The notes: a model not told the origin generated them from the sequence alone. A stretch of DNA of 64,000 nucleotides from Tremella fuciformis (GCA_032768795.1 CP136492.1:558001-622000); one strand, 5' to 3'. Shown: positions 49,053 through 60,541, numbered from the stretch's first letter. Numbers and translations: made by a program.

Positions 49053-49281
49053 GGGCCGGAGAGAGACGTGGGCAGTCGGAGCGGGGCAGGAGAGAGAAGT
49101 GGCTGGGAAGGCAAGGAGCAGGCAGAGGAGGTGAAGAGGTGGAGAGGTGGAAGGAGAAGAGGAATGCGATCGTCATTACGGAAATCAGTCGCGTCGTCCT
49201 CGACAGAGCGTGAAAATGCAAAGATGCATACTGCTCACCGCCCCACTGGCCATCGAGGCTTTTCACTACATACACAACCAC

Positions 49282-52054
49282 CTACAGACCCCTCCATTCG
49301 AGGTCGTTGTCGATGGAGAACTTGGCCTCGCCATACATGGTCTGCGCGTCGACACCGACATGGATAGTCCACTCGCCGAGCTCTGCGCGCCAAGTGTTCC
49401 ACAGCTCGTCCCAGTGCGAGACGGCGTCTGTCTGTCAACCACCAATTACATCTATCCTGCGTACCACTCACACTTGTCCAGGGTGACCTCGACGGTCTTG
49501 GTCTCTCCCGGCTTGACGCCGTACACCTTGTCGAACGCCTGCAGGGTCCACTGGGGGTGTTTGAGGCTCGTCGGGGTCTCTGTGGGCGGGGCGAGGTAGA
49601 AGTGGACCGAGTGGTCTCCGACCTCGTTGCCCGTGTTCTTGACATCGACCTTGACCTTGAGCTTCCACTCGTCGGCCTTGGGCTTGGCGCCCTTCTTGGG
49701 CTGGTCGACAATGGCGAGGTTGTCGTACGCCCACGAGGTGTACGAGAGACCGTGGCCGAAGGGGAAGAGCGGCTCGATCTTGCGGGCGTTGTGGTGCTTG
49801 TAGCCGACCCAGATGCCCTCCTCGTAGTGGATCTTTGTGCGCGCCGACTTGTAGTTGAGGTTGGCGGCGATGTCCTCCTCGCGCTTGGGGAGGGAGATGG
49901 GGAGCCGGCCAGAGGGGTTCCGCTTGCCGTACACGACATCGGCGATGGCATTACCGGTCTCGTTGCCGCCGTACCAGGCCCAGACGACAGCGGAGACCTT
50001 GTCGAGCCATGGGAGGGTGACGGCCGAGCCGGCCTGAACGACGACGACGGTGTTGGGGTTGGCGGCCGCCACGCGGGCGACGAGCTCGTCCTGCCTCAAA
50101 GGGATCTTGAGGTCGGGCCTGTCATAGCCCTCCGACTCCCAGTCGGCATTGAGACCGACGACCACGACGGCGGTGTCGGACTGCTTGGCGAGCTCGACGG
50201 CCTTGTCCATCGCCTTCTCGGCGTCGTACGACTCGGACGAGCCGACGCGAAGAGCGACGAGGCCGAGGGCGCTGGCGGGCTTCTCGGCCGCCGGCGGCAG
50301 GCGCGAGTCGTGCAGCACGCGCAGGCGGTACTTTTGCCCCTTCTTCACCGGGACGGTGCCGATGACTTCACGCGTGCCCATGCCGAAGAAGGAGACGCCG
50401 CGCTCGACCTCGTTTGACAGGTCGAGCACCTTCTCGTCGTCGAGCCAGAGCCACGCGTTGCCGGTGACGGTTAGGCCAAAGTCCCACTCGCCGTCGATGG
50501 GCGAGGTGAAGGTGGCCTTGACCTCGGTGCAGTAGGTCGAGCCGAGGTCCGCAAAGTCGGCCATGAGCATCTCGGAGCGGTCCCACACCGAGACGTCGGC
50601 CGGCTCCTTGGCCATCTTGCCGTCGTCGTCGATCTTGTACTGCAGGAGGTCGAAGCCGACCGAGCCGTCGGCGGCGGTGAAGTGCTTGTCGAGGATGGGG
50701 AGGAACTTGGCGCCCTTGGTGCCGAACGAGTAGTCGAGTTCGACGCCGGCCGGCTTGTTGTCGCTCAGACCCTGCCAGGGGGTGATGGCCCAGGCCGCAC
50801 GGAGGGAGGCGGAGCCACCGCCGGTGACCACGGCCGCCTTGGCGTTGGGACCGATGACGGCGACCTTCTTGCTCTTCGCGGTAATGGGCAGAGCGCCGGT
50901 ATTCTTGAGCAGGACGACGCCTTCGCCGGCAGTCCGGCGGAGGATCTTTGCGTCCTTCTCGCGCTCCGAGTCTCGCGTGCGCTCTTTGGCCGGCTTCATG
51001 TACACAATGTCGGGATTGAGGCGTGCGAGCTTCTGGACCCAGCCAAGCAGCTGCTTGACGTTCATGTCGATGGTGCGGGGGTTGATCTTGTGCGCGTTGA
51101 TGAGGTGCGAGACGAGCTGCTGCGTGCGCCAGATGGTCGGGCCGGGCATCTCGAGGTTGAGCCCGGCATTGATGCCCTCGCTGACCGAGTACGTGCCGTA
51201 CCAGTCGCTCATGATCAGGCCATCGTGGCCCCACTCGCGGCGCAGCGTGTCCTGCAGCAGCCAGTTGTTCTCGGCACAGTGGGTGCCGTTGACCTTGTTG
51301 TAGCCGGTCATGTACGCCCACGGCTTGGCGCGCGCCTGGGCGATCTGGAATGCGCGCAGGTAGATCTCGCGGAACGGGCGGGCGGCAATGACCGAGTCCT
51401 CGCCGTTGCGCTCGTGCTCCTGGTCGTTGCCGACAAAGTGCTTGATTGTCGCCGACACGCCGTTCTCCTGCAGGCCGTTCACGTACGACGCGGCGAGCTG
51501 CCCGGAGACGGTCGGGTCCTCGGAGAAGGACTCGAAGGCGCGGCCGCCGATCGGGGAGCGCTGAATGTTGATGGTGGGCGCGAGGAGGCACACTGCGTTG
51601 CGCGCCTTGGTCTCCTCGGCCAGCAGCTCGCCCGTGGCGTGCAGCACCTCGTGTGAGAAGGTCGCGCCGAGGCAGGTGGCGTTGGGCGCGGCGACCGCGG
51701 GGACTGGGGTCAGCCTAGCAGCTAGCCAGTCGGCAGATGCGGCACTCACTCATCTTGAAGAACGACTCGCCACGCGCACCGTTCGGCCCGTCGGTCACCT
51801 TGACACTGCCCGTCAGCCCCGCCGCCCCTGCCCACCAGCTACTCACCTGGGGATGTTGAGCCTCGGCACTGGGACAGTGCTGTGGCAGTCAGCGTCGCTC
51901 CCTGTTGCAACAACTGAGAGACTCACTCCCACCAGCCCCGGCCAGCCAGGACCGAGATCTTCTCCTCCTGCTTCATCTGCTTGACGAGCTCGTCCAGGTC
52001 GGCATCGAGGAACGACCTGTCCATCTTGTCGTTGAACTTGTCCGTGACCGACAT
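49282..52054 (-). CDS. Beta-glucosidase, glycoside hydrolase family 3 with PA14 insertion
   Basis: Hydrolyses beta-glucosides from the non-reducing end. Start MSVTDKFNDKMDRSFLDADL. GH3 N-domain blocks are LAGRGWWE, VTDGPNGARGESFF, NIQRSPIGGRAFESFSEDP, ATIKHFVGNDQEHERNG and the nucleophile Asp in GLIMSDWYGTYSVSEGINAG. The (alpha/beta)6 sandwich begins AGEGVVLLKNTGALPITAKS. A PA14-type beta domain is inserted (VKATFTSPIDGEWDFGLTVT, NAWLWLDDEKVLDLSNE), then VVVVGLNADWESEGYDRPDL, and a fibronectin-III-like C-domain, HSVHFYLAPPTETPTSLKHP, to the end EAKFSIDNDLEWRGL. The layout and about 850 residues match yeast-type beta-glucosidase I with PA14. No signal peptide follows the only plausible ATG, so it is probably intracellular. 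Introns near 51713-51747, 51800-51848, 51878-51925 and 49432-49471. Confidence 0.95.
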
Positions 52055-52695
52055 GGTTGCCACTTTTCGCCCGTTGTGTCTTTCTGCGAGCTGTGTAGTG
52101 TTAAGAAGGAAGAGAAGAGAGAGAAGAAGCACACGTGCATGCGTTGATCATCATGCACACCTCGGCTGCGCTGCGGGGGGGACGGATGCGCCCACCGCCC
52201 GCCGTCCAGCAAGAGGGGAGAGAGAGATGGGTATGCGGTACATTCGGCAGTCGGTAGTCGGTGTATAGCCAACGCCCCGGAAATGCGGTAAAACGCGCCC
52301 AATGGCCCTCGAGACGTGCGGGCGAACCGTGCGGTCGGGCCTTCGCCCCGCCGGCCCGTTCTCGGTGCTCGGTGCGACCGCTACGTTCGCGGAGTCGGGC
52401 TCTTGAGCTACGACTTCGCTGACTGGGTCGCCGACATGGCGCGGGCGCCGTCCGGGTAAACTGGTCAAAAGCAAAAAGCAGGAATGGCATCCTCATCCCA
52501 GGTCTACTGGGGGTCATCAGGCCGTAAGGGCATCACGAAGCGTACGAGTAGTCTAGACAATGGACATGATGACAGGGAAAAGAGTGTCCGAGCGGGGCAG
52601 GTCGTAGATGTCTTCTTCTCTCAATTTCGCCGGTGTCGCGCATCGCGCCGGACGGGCCGTTCTCTCTAATACACCGGTGTGGCGTGCCAGCCAGG
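52055..52695. other. Intergenic, beta-glucosidase upstream / DPBB gene 3' side
   Basis: About 640 bp between two minus-strand genes. C/T-rich leader next to the beta-glucosidase start (52085-52135). GC-rich repeats such as CGGNCCGG-type runs lie at 52310-52460. No gene was recognised. Confidence 0.4.
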
Positions 52696-53698
52696 CTAGT
52701 ATCCGCCCGCAGCGGCCACCACGAGCCCGCCCACGTTGGCCACGACCCCGTTTAGCAGCACCAGGTTGCCGTCGGCGGCGTAGCTCGACGTGGTCGTTGT
52801 GTCCGACCCGTCGGAGGACGCTGAGGCGGTCGCGCTCGCGCTTGCTGTATCTGTGCTGATAACGTTGAGCGGTACGGTGCTGTTGGCTGCTGAGCTCGCG
52901 CTGCTCGTGGACGAGGACCACGACGACGAGGATGACGAGCTGGAAGAAGAGGATGTCGACGTCCACGTCCAGGTGGACGAGCTGGACGAGGGTGCGGGTG
53001 TCCATGCGGGTGTGGAAGAAGATGTCGTTGATGGTGTCCACGCCTGGGTCGACGTTGTGGTAGGAGTCCAGGTCGTCGTTGGTGTGGCTGACGAGGTGGT
53101 AGTGGTCGAGTCGTCCTGATACCACCATGTGATCGACAGTGTGCCCACGCTGAGGTCTGCGTATTGTTGGAAGAGCTGCTCCGTTAGCCTCGCCTCACAC
53201 CCCTCACTAGATCACTCACGCCTGGGGACAGATCCAAGTCGCCATCGTCTGGGCAAGAGGGACATTCGTCTGACATGTCAGCTTGCCTTTGATCCAACGA
53301 AAGATGGTCGCACCTCTGATCTGGATGCCGCAGATGGTGTTGCCATTCGCCTCTATGCAAATGTACTTCCAGCACTCTGGTCCGGGGTACCCCGAGCCGT
53401 AGAGGTTGGAGTCTGCGCATCAGCTCCCCGTCCCCCTCAATCCTTTGCCCAAGGACCCACTCAGCGCGACCATGTAGTCGCTGTTCGACGACCATCCGCC
53501 GCAAGCGCCCTCGGCCACATCGACGTAAAAGTACGTCCCCGTGCCCGAGTAGGACCGCTTGCCGATGGTCGAATTGCGCTTGGGCAAGTCGACATTCCGC
53601 TCGTGGTGCAGTCGGTGTCCCCGTCTATTCGGGTGGTGCTTCGCTCCTACGGATCCCGCTGCGAGGGCCAAGAGGGCCACGAAGGCAGATGCAAGCAT
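52696..53698 (-). CDS. Secreted GPI-type wall protein with RlpA-like double-psi beta-barrel
   Basis: Start MLASAFVALLALAAGSVGA is a signal peptide. It is followed by a propeptide-like stretch with KR sites (VDLPKRNSTIGKRSYSGTG) suggesting Kex2 cleavage. The RlpA-like/expansin-type double-psi barrel reads GTYFYVDVAEGACGGWSSNS, DYMVALS, NLYGSGYPGPECWKYICIEA and, after splicing, DECPSCPDDGDLDLSPGLFQ then QYADLSVGTLSITWWYQ. A long Ser/Thr/Trp-Pro-rich stalk follows (TWTPTTTSTQAWTPSTTSSS), and a C-terminal small-residue and hydrophobic tail (NLVLLNGVVANVGGLVVAAA) fits GPI attachment. Introns near 53456-53413, 53318-53274 and 53219-53164. It probably binds or remodels wall polysaccharides; lytic activity is not shown by the sequence. 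Confidence 0.9.
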
Positions 53699-54534
53699 GG
53701 TCGGTGAGGTAGTGTGATTGGAGGTTGTCGGAGGGGTTGAATGATGGCGTAGGAGTGGGCGAAGGAGGCCCGGCGTACGAGAGCGATGGCCGACTTGGGC
53801 GTGTTTGGGGGTGTCAAATGAGTGTAAGGTGAGACCTGTGTCTCTGGCGGAACCGGCAGGCGGTTTGGTCGGTCGTCGGTCGTCGGTCGTCGACGTTGGA
53901 CCCAAGTGTAGAGTATAAAACGAATGTAAAGAGCGTGTCGCTTACCTGCGATGAGTAGCAATGAGAGAGAGAGGGATAGAGGTCAAAGAGGCAAAGGGCT
54001 AGCTAGGAGGGAGTTGAAACGTCGAAAAGGCCATTGTCAAAGGAACAAGGGGAGGGAGGGCAGCAGGAGCTCGGGCCACCGTCAACACACACAGACAGGG
54101 CAGGGGTCAGTGCGCATCACGGGCCATCGCACACAACAGGGGGGCCGAGGGGGTCAGTGCTCAGCTCCTGCTACTCTGTTGGCTGTGACTCTGTCACACT
54201 CGTCGACTGAGAGCTCATCCGATGAAGAATGTCGAGTTGAAAATACAAACATCCATGACGCCAGTCCGTCGGGCGAGACATGTGGTCGGGACTACTGCCG
54301 GTGTTGACCCGGCGCCACACCCTCAGACCCTGACTATTTGTGTCGACTCCCGGAAGCTTGTGGCACTTCACCCAAGTGGCATAATGTAGCGTTCGCTCAG
54401 CGAGACCGCTGCCATCGGTGCATAGCTAGCATGCTGGAGGAGCTGGTTGCATCGTATCTCTACTCTCTACAGCCACAGTCCACAAGCTCCCACTATGCCT
54501 TGCGCCGGTCATCGTCAGCCGGCGAATCGTCAAG
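53699..54534. other. Intergenic, upstream of DPBB wall-protein gene
   Basis: About 835 bp. The DPBB gene leader and promoter lie on the left. A 7-bp tandem (GGTCGTC units, about 53868-53893) and a purine-rich stretch (53960-54060) are visible. No supported gene; the short plus frames have no resemblance to known proteins. Confidence 0.45.
53868..53893. repeat. 7-bp tandem repeat (GGTCGTC units)
   Basis: About four contiguous units upstream of the DPBB wall-protein gene; non-coding. Confidence 0.8.
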
Positions 54535-55120
54535 TCAAGGTCTTTCTGCCAGGGAAATCGTGTCGAGCACCCTCTCTATCGCCCTCCCCAATGACGCTAT
54601 GAACTTAGAGACCGTGACGTATGAGTGAAAATTGCCGGTCCCAGCGAAGAGGTAATGATGATTGAGGATGGCACTCAGACATTCGTGCATGATCGCCAAC
54701 GACTTTGGACAAGATCGCAAGTTCTCCTCCGTCAAAAGATGATTACGCTTGAGGTTGTGTTGCAGGTTTTCCGCGAGCTCTGTGAAGATCGCATCAATCG
54801 CGCTGAGGGATCGCTGAAGCTCCTGCGCGTGTTGATTCGCTGTGTCTCTCGCGGCGAGTGCTTCGGCAAGATCTTTAGCGTACTGTTCTTTCGTCTCGGT
54901 AACTCGATGAGCGACGCAGGAGTCCAAGTAGCGGAAGAACTCCTGCTTCAGGTCGAGGTCGGTCTGTTCATCTGGGGTTGCGGCGGCCGCCTCGCCAAGG
55001 CGGGCGGGATGAGGGAGTTCAATGGGCGCGAAACCACTATCTCGTCAGCCACAAGTCCGTTGTAAAACGCAAGACTGACGCTATCGCGCTCTGCTGCATG
55101 TCGTCTTCAGAACCCGCCAT
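54535..55120 (-). CDS. Unrecognised small helical protein
   Basis: Start MAGSEDDMQQSAIA (ATG at 55118-55120). A 43-nt intron with GGCTGACG branch and TAG acceptor restores frame to GFAPIELPHPARLGEAAAAT, then an uninterrupted frame of 180 codons in total. The centre is a predicted coiled coil: KQEFFRYLDSCVAHRVTETK, EQYAKDLAEALAARDTANQH, AQELQRSLSAIDAIFTELAE. After LLTEENL the sequence loses heptad character (RSCPKSLAIMHECLSAILNH) and may reflect a further unrecognised intron. The size and single coiled coil would fit a kinetochore (DASH-like) or vesicle adaptor subunit, but I cannot name it. Confidence 0.5.
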
Positions 55121-55298
55121 TGCTGACTCGGTTGGTGAGGTATTGATGATTCTGTGGGGTGTTGCTGACTCTGTGAGGTGGGCGCTCGTTCTCGACGTCG
55201 ACGCTGGTTTGTGTGTAAAGCAGACAAGAAGCTGATCGGTTGTGTAGAGCCAGATGTCATCCGCCCCTGCGCCCTTACCTGTCTCACGCTCTCGAGGT

Positions 55299-55316
55299 CA
55301 TACATACATACATACA
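55299..55316. repeat. CATA tetranucleotide run
   Basis: About four CATA units in the gap between two minus-strand genes. Confidence 0.85.
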
Positions 55317-55363
55317 AAGGAGACTGATCGAGTGGAGAGCGGTCCGAGAGAAACGCAACATCT

Positions 55364-56415
55364 CTATACACATGCGCCCTCGCTAACCCCTGTATGGCGC
55401 CCCAACGCCGCATGTGTCGCCTGCTCCTGCAACAACTTGGTCTCGGCCCGATTGGCGCGCCCTCGCCATTTCTCTGCATCGACCCTAGCGTCCAAAGCCG
55501 CCTTGCTGAGCTTCTGGACCGCCGCCTCCTTCTCCGCGAGCCGCGCTACCAGCTCCTCCTTCCCCTCCGTTCTCACCGCCGAGGCAGCCGACCGCATCTC
55601 TTCCAGCTCCGTCTCGCGCGCACGGGCTTCGGTGTGCCAGTGCTCCGTGGACGCCTTGTACTGATTGACTTTGCCCTCTCTCTCCCTAAACCGGCCGAGA
55701 AGCGCTTGGTAGCGTTCGTCCGCCGCACGGAGCCGATTCTCCATCTCGGCAGCAGCGGCATCTCGGTCGGCAGTGGCCGACACGCATCGTTCGCGCAGGA
55801 CGAGAATCTCTGCTTTTTGCTGTGTCGCGTGCGACTCAAGACTGGCAATGCGCCCGCGGAAGGCATTTTCCTGCATCTTCCATCCCGAGGCGGTTTCGTC
55901 GGCCTTGGCGCGCAGGGCGTCCGCCTCGTCCACCTTCTCCTGCAGAAGCTGCATCTCCCGCGCGTGCCGCTGCTCCGTCGTCTGAAGCAGTCTCTGGCGC
56001 TCGTCGGCGACATTGCGCACGAAGCGCAGCTGCTCGTAGTGGTCCAACAGGCTTATCGTGCCGGGGGCCACGACCGTGGGTTTCGCCTTCTCCAGCGGCG
56101 TGACGGGCGAGAGGGGCGTCATGGGAGAACGATCTTTGTTGTTGCTCGTGTCGGAGACGAGGGAGGGCGTGTCGTCGATGTGCACGCATAGCCTCTCGGA
56201 CGACCCGGCCTCTGACTGCGCGGGCGTGGGCCGGGGAGGCGTGCCGAACAGCTCTCGCATCTCCTTGGTCGATAGCTGGTCGTCATTCCTGGCGAGCGGG
56301 CTCTGCCGCTTGGTCTTCCTTCTCTCGTCAGCCGTCACGCCGCCCACTTCTGTGACCGCACTCGCCTGCGACGCCTGACAATCTCGTGCGTGCGACTCGA
56401 GTGCGTGACGGACAT
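55364..56415 (-). CDS. Unrecognised coiled-coil protein (337 residues)
   Basis: ATG at 56413-56415 gives MSVTHSSRTHEIVRRRR. A 38-nt intron (GTGCGG donor, GGCTGACG branch, GAG acceptor) joins RRKTKRQSPLARNDDQLSTK, and the total then divides evenly into 337 codons. EMRELFGTPPRPTP and LVSDTSNNKDRSPMTPLSPV carry several SP/TP sites (possible CDK/MAPK targets). From about residue 115 it is an almost continuous coiled coil: LLDHYEQLRFVRNVADERQR, LQEKVDEADALRAKADE, KASTEHWHTEARARETELEE, KEEAVQKLSKAALDARV-like heptads. It ends shortly after ATHAALGRHTG. It is tandem with another coiled-coil gene on the same strand. No family recognised; a spindle-pole or trafficking scaffold is possible. Confidence 0.65.
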
Positions 56416-56696
56416 TGTGACTGGCTGAATGCGCATTAGAGCGGTGGAGAAGACGTCAAGCCGGTGCGAAGGAATGGTACAGGGAAATCGAAGACATTTC
56501 AGACTTCTCACAGGCGCTAGCTGGGCAAAGGACCCCCTCAAAACACGAGGCGATGGGCGATGTTTACTCCGCTGTGAAAGACAATCGCCTGCGCATACAG
56601 CTGCGCCCGACTGATTGCACAAAGTATACCCAGAATGACAAACTACGCCCCCATACACGCTCCCGCTTCACATGACGCCCTCTTACGCCCGGGCAC

Positions 56697-57954
56697 TCAG
56701 TATCTTCTGAACCCCACCGAGCTGTCCCATCCCGGAGGCTTGCCGACCGGCAGGCCGAGCGTCTCGAGCTTGTTCAGTGGCGGGGGCGGGAGAGGCGGCG
56801 GCTGGGTACGCGTGGTCACCGGCGCAGGGGCAGAAGATCTCGGTCGGCCTGCCGGCAGTGGGGCCGGAGGGTATGGCGTACCAGACTGCGGAGCACGTCG
56901 AACTTCTTCGAGTTCAGCCCGGAGCCGGCGAACCTCGTCTATCCGGCCTTTGAGGTCTTTCTCCATGCTAACAATGACAAACTCGTGCTCTTTCGATTTT
57001 TCTTCGGCCAGAGCCAGGCGCGCCTGCAGGTCGTCCGACTTGCTGCGCCAACCGTTGAGTGACTGTTCGTGCTGATCTCGCTGCAGCTGCAATCGCTCGG
57101 TCGCCGCTCGAAGCTCCTCTTCCAGATCCCCATAGGTTGGTACACCGATCACGCCATTCGCTCGAGGACAAGTACAGCGCGAGGCTGACAGCTCCGTGCG
57201 TGCCTCGTCCACGTCACGTTGCAATGAGTGAATCTGGCTGTCCTTCGCCTGGTTCTCCGCCTGCAGTTTGTTCCTCTCCTCGTCCCACGCTCGCCGATGC
57301 TCAAGCGGTAAGAATGCCAGCTCGGTTGCCTGCTTATGTACCGCCGCTTCCAATTCCGCAATCGTCTTCTTCAAGGTGCCCACATGGTCCTCCAGCGCAT
57401 GTATGTGGGCTTGCTGCAGTCTCTCTTGCCTGTCGATAGAGGCACGCACGAAGGCCCACGCTTCGGCTGTCTCTGGCGGTCCGTCGTCCCAGTCAAAGTC
57501 ATGCCCTGATTCACTCTCGAGTTCAGCTGCGTGTGCCCGCGGAGTGGCATAGGTCCTGGAGCTGGCGATCGAGGGCGAGTAATGGACGCGCCGAGGGAAG
57601 GCGGCGAGGGTGGGCAGGCTCGAGGACGCGTCTGACGAGGTGGATTCGAGGGATCTGGCGGTCAGCCGGCTTTCTGAGGGTTGGGATGGGTTGAAGGAGC
57701 ACCCACAGGGTCCTGTGGCGCTTGATGAACCCCGGCAAAGGATCGACCGCGAGTTTTGGCGATGGGCTGTGGAGTCCATCGGGGTAGGAGAATGCCATGG
57801 GTGATGCTGCGGGCGACACTGATACTTCCAATTGCTTTGCTGGCGAGTGTAGAGATGTCGGTCGGTTCGGTGGGATGGCTGGCGGAGAATGAAGGTCTGT
57901 CAACGATGGACGAGGAGAGAGAGACTGTTCGCGAGGTCCTTTGAGACGGGCCAT
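56697..57954 (-). CDS. Unrecognised coiled-coil protein (401 residues)
   Basis: ATG at 57952-57954 gives MARLKGPREQSLSPRPSLTD. The first 80 residues are Ser/Pro-rich with many SP sites. A 52-nt intron (GTGGGT donor, GGCTGACC branch) joins HRT to SLESTSSDASSSLPTLAAFP, and the spliced frame is exactly 401 codons. A conserved-looking acidic/Trp patch follows (SGHDFDWDDGPPETAEAWAF), then a long coiled coil (DRQERLQQAHIHALEDHVGT, LKKTIAELEAAVHKQATELA, RDQHEQSLNGWRSKSDDLQA, EHEFVIVSMEKDLKGRIDEV) and a Pro-rich tail with TQPPPLPPPPLNKLETLGLP, ending in an SVGFRRY C-terminus. Poly-proline suggests SH3 or profilin contacts. Family unknown; divergent from STR2. Confidence 0.65.
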
Positions 57955-58471
57955 TGTCGGAAGATAAACAGTCTCTCTCGCTTGGGCTCTGGGTGGCGTC
58001 GAGGGTGAGGAGGGCTTTGTGTGCTGCCGCTTTTGCTGCTCGTTGATGTCGGACTTTGAGCGGTGGTCAGTGGTGGTGTTGAAGATGTGAGAGGTAGTGA
58101 AGAGTCAACAAGTGTCAGTGTGGGCGGGTTTCACGGTGGCCCTTCGGTGTTCGACTAGGAATAGCAAGGGTCTACGAGGACGACAGGGTCGAGGGAACTG
58201 AGGGCGGGCGCCAAAGGATGAACGATAGCGCGCACGAGCACACAAGCGTCGTACTCGTATGCTCCCCACACGACTCGCCACCACACTACTATACGTTCTG
58301 GATACGCTCGCCATGTCGCAGGTCGACCTGATCTTGACGAGCTGAGATGGTGAGATGGATGCTTCTTCTGATGCCCTCCTCGCCGAGTCGAAAATCACGT
58401 GTCAATCCATCTCGTCCGACTGACCCTTTTCTTCGTCTCTCCATCTGTCCTACCTCATTCTTTAGACCAGA
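57955..58471. promoter_or_regulatory. Divergent promoter coiled-coil gene/STR2 with CACGTG box
   Basis: 517 bp. CACGTG lies at 58396-58401, 71 bp before the STR2 ATG. In yeasts CACGTG is bound by Cbf1 with Met28/Met4 to drive sulfur amino-acid genes. The region next to the ATG is C/T-rich. Confidence 0.6.
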
Positions 58472-60541
58472 ATGGCTGCCACCATGCCGCCTACGCTCCC
58501 GCTGGGGTCCTCGGTGCCCTTCATGACTGCCCACGCGATTTCAGTATCGCTCCCGACGTGGGATGACAATATTGGGTACGAAGAGGCCGACCCTCGAGTC
58601 ATCAACAAAATGGAGACGGGGTACCCGAGATTCTTCATCCACAGGACTATACAAAAGGTCTGCCTATACGACTCTCGCTGTAGGACATACTGAACTGACT
58701 TTTATCAGCTCGCCTCCATCTGCATTGACAGATTCGGCCGCGAGAACGAAAAGTGCATCCTCCTCACCTCGCCCCGGGTCGCAGCCGAAGCACGAGACTT
58801 CCTTGCGTCGCAAGACCCACCGCTCCCATCCCGCATCGTCGAGTTTGTCATCTGCCCATCGGCGTCTCTGCCTGCTGCACCATCCACATCCGGCCCCAGC
58901 GCCCAGGCTATCGACATCATCGAGCTGCAGATCTTGTTCTTCGACCAGGCTCACTGGAGCTTCGCCAAGGCGTTCTGGCAGCACACGGGCGATGGCATCT
59001 CGTCGCGTCTTGCGGAATGTGCTCTCAATCTGCTGGGAGAAGGACCGGCGGCGAGCACTCGGCCCACATCGCCGGTGGTGGAGACCAACGGGGCGAAAAG
59101 CTCGGCCTACTACTCGAAGAACAGACATTATGCGCGTCGTTCCCCCTCCGTCCCTTCCACGCCTGTCGCCCCTGTCACTCCTGTCACTCCCAATCCACCC
59201 ACCTCGAGCGAGACGGTCAGCGATGAGAACCTGACTTCTGAACTTGCAACGTATCTCGAGGAGAGGTACGGCCGGAATCTGCCCCTCTTCAATGCCCCAC
59301 TGGCGAAACAGGCCCTCAAGCGGAGAATCGCGGGTGGCTTATTGCCGAGTGACGAGGAGTACGGCCAGGTGGCGGACATGGCAAGAGGTGGTGGCTCGGG
59401 AAAGAAACCTGTCAGCGAGGAGGATGTATACCTCTATCCCGGTGGGATGAGCGCCATCTGGCATGCGTTTGACACTTGTCGCATCGCCAGGCGTAAGACC
59501 GGCAAACCCGAAGGCAAGAGCATATGTTATGGGCGAGTCTTGAAAGCGGTGAAGGCGTAGTGACTGACGCTCAGCTTCCCGTATACCGATACTTACAAGG
59601 TCCTGCTCAAGTGGGGTCCTGGGGCCCACTTCTTCGGCACAGGCGGGTCCGAAGACATTCCCGCTTTGGAAGCCCTTCTCTCGTCCCAGGATCCCTCTGC
59701 CCCGAAGATCACCGCACTCTTTACCGAATTCCCCGGCAATCCGCTACTCTCGAGTCCTGATCTGGTTGCGCTGAGACGTCTGGCAGATCAGTACGGCTTT
59801 GTCATTGTGGTCGACGAGACCATTGGCAACTTTGTCAATGTAGAGGTTGCGGGCCTGGCAGACATAGTCGTCAGCAGCTTGACTAAGATCTTCAGCGGTG
59901 ATTCGAATGTCATGGGAGGATCGTGAGCTGTCCGAGCCCGGTTGTTCTCAGCTGACTTTAGGCTCATTCTCAATCCCAATGGACCGCACTATGCCGCGCT
60001 CAAATCCACCATCGAGGAGAATTACGAAGACATCTACTATCCCGAAGACGCCGTGTACATGGAACGCAACTCCCGCGACTATCGCGGCCGCATCAAGCGC
60101 GTCAACGACAACGCCTACGACATCACCGACTACCTCCACTCGCGCTCGCTCGAAGCCGCACAGCCCCCCAAGGGCGCCGCCATTAAGCGCGTCTACTACC
60201 CGCGTTATGTCACGCCGCACTGCTATGCCCAAGCACAGCGTCTCCCGACAACAGGCAAAGGCGGCTTTGGCGGCCTCTTCTCCCTTACCTTCACGTCGAT
60301 GGAGGCTTCCAAGGCTTTCTACGATAACCTCGCGTGTGCCAAGGGCCCGAGTCTCGGCACGAGCTTCACCCTTGCCTCGCCCTATACCATTCTTGCGCAC
60401 TATGTCGAGCTTGACTGGGCTGCGCAGCACGGTGTCGAGGCGGGTCTAGTCAGGATCAGTGTGGGGCAGGAGGATGTGAGAGTATTGAGACGGTGGTTCG
60501 AGGCGGCGGTCGAAGCGGCCGAACGGGTGGGCCAGGCTTGA
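58472..60541 (+). CDS. STR2: Cystathionine gamma-synthase
   Basis: PLP enzyme that makes cystathionine from cysteine and O-acyl-homoserine on the transsulfuration route towards methionine. Start [20 protein letters not shown]; next [20 protein letters not shown] and [12 protein letters not shown], the typical fungal Str2 N-terminus. After an intron near 58656-58709 comes [19 protein letters not shown] Ser/Pro/Thr-rich insertion (about 59120-59215) precedes [23 protein letters not shown]-domain blocks: [66 protein letters not shown], and the lysine region in [21 protein letters not shown]-terminal: [20 protein letters not shown] and [20 protein letters not shown]. Introns near 59529-59574 and 59923-59963. 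About 630 residues. Confidence 0.93.

Noticed and set aside
50682..51656. 324-codon plus-strand open frame inside the beta-glucosidase gene
   Set aside because: Antisense shadow of GH3 coding sequence with Val/Leu/Gly/Asp-rich, non-specific composition.
52055..52132. Apparent signal peptide upstream of the beta-glucosidase
   Set aside because: It begins at a GTG, not an ATG, and the sequence is a typical C/T-rich leader ending in an acceptor-like ACACAG.
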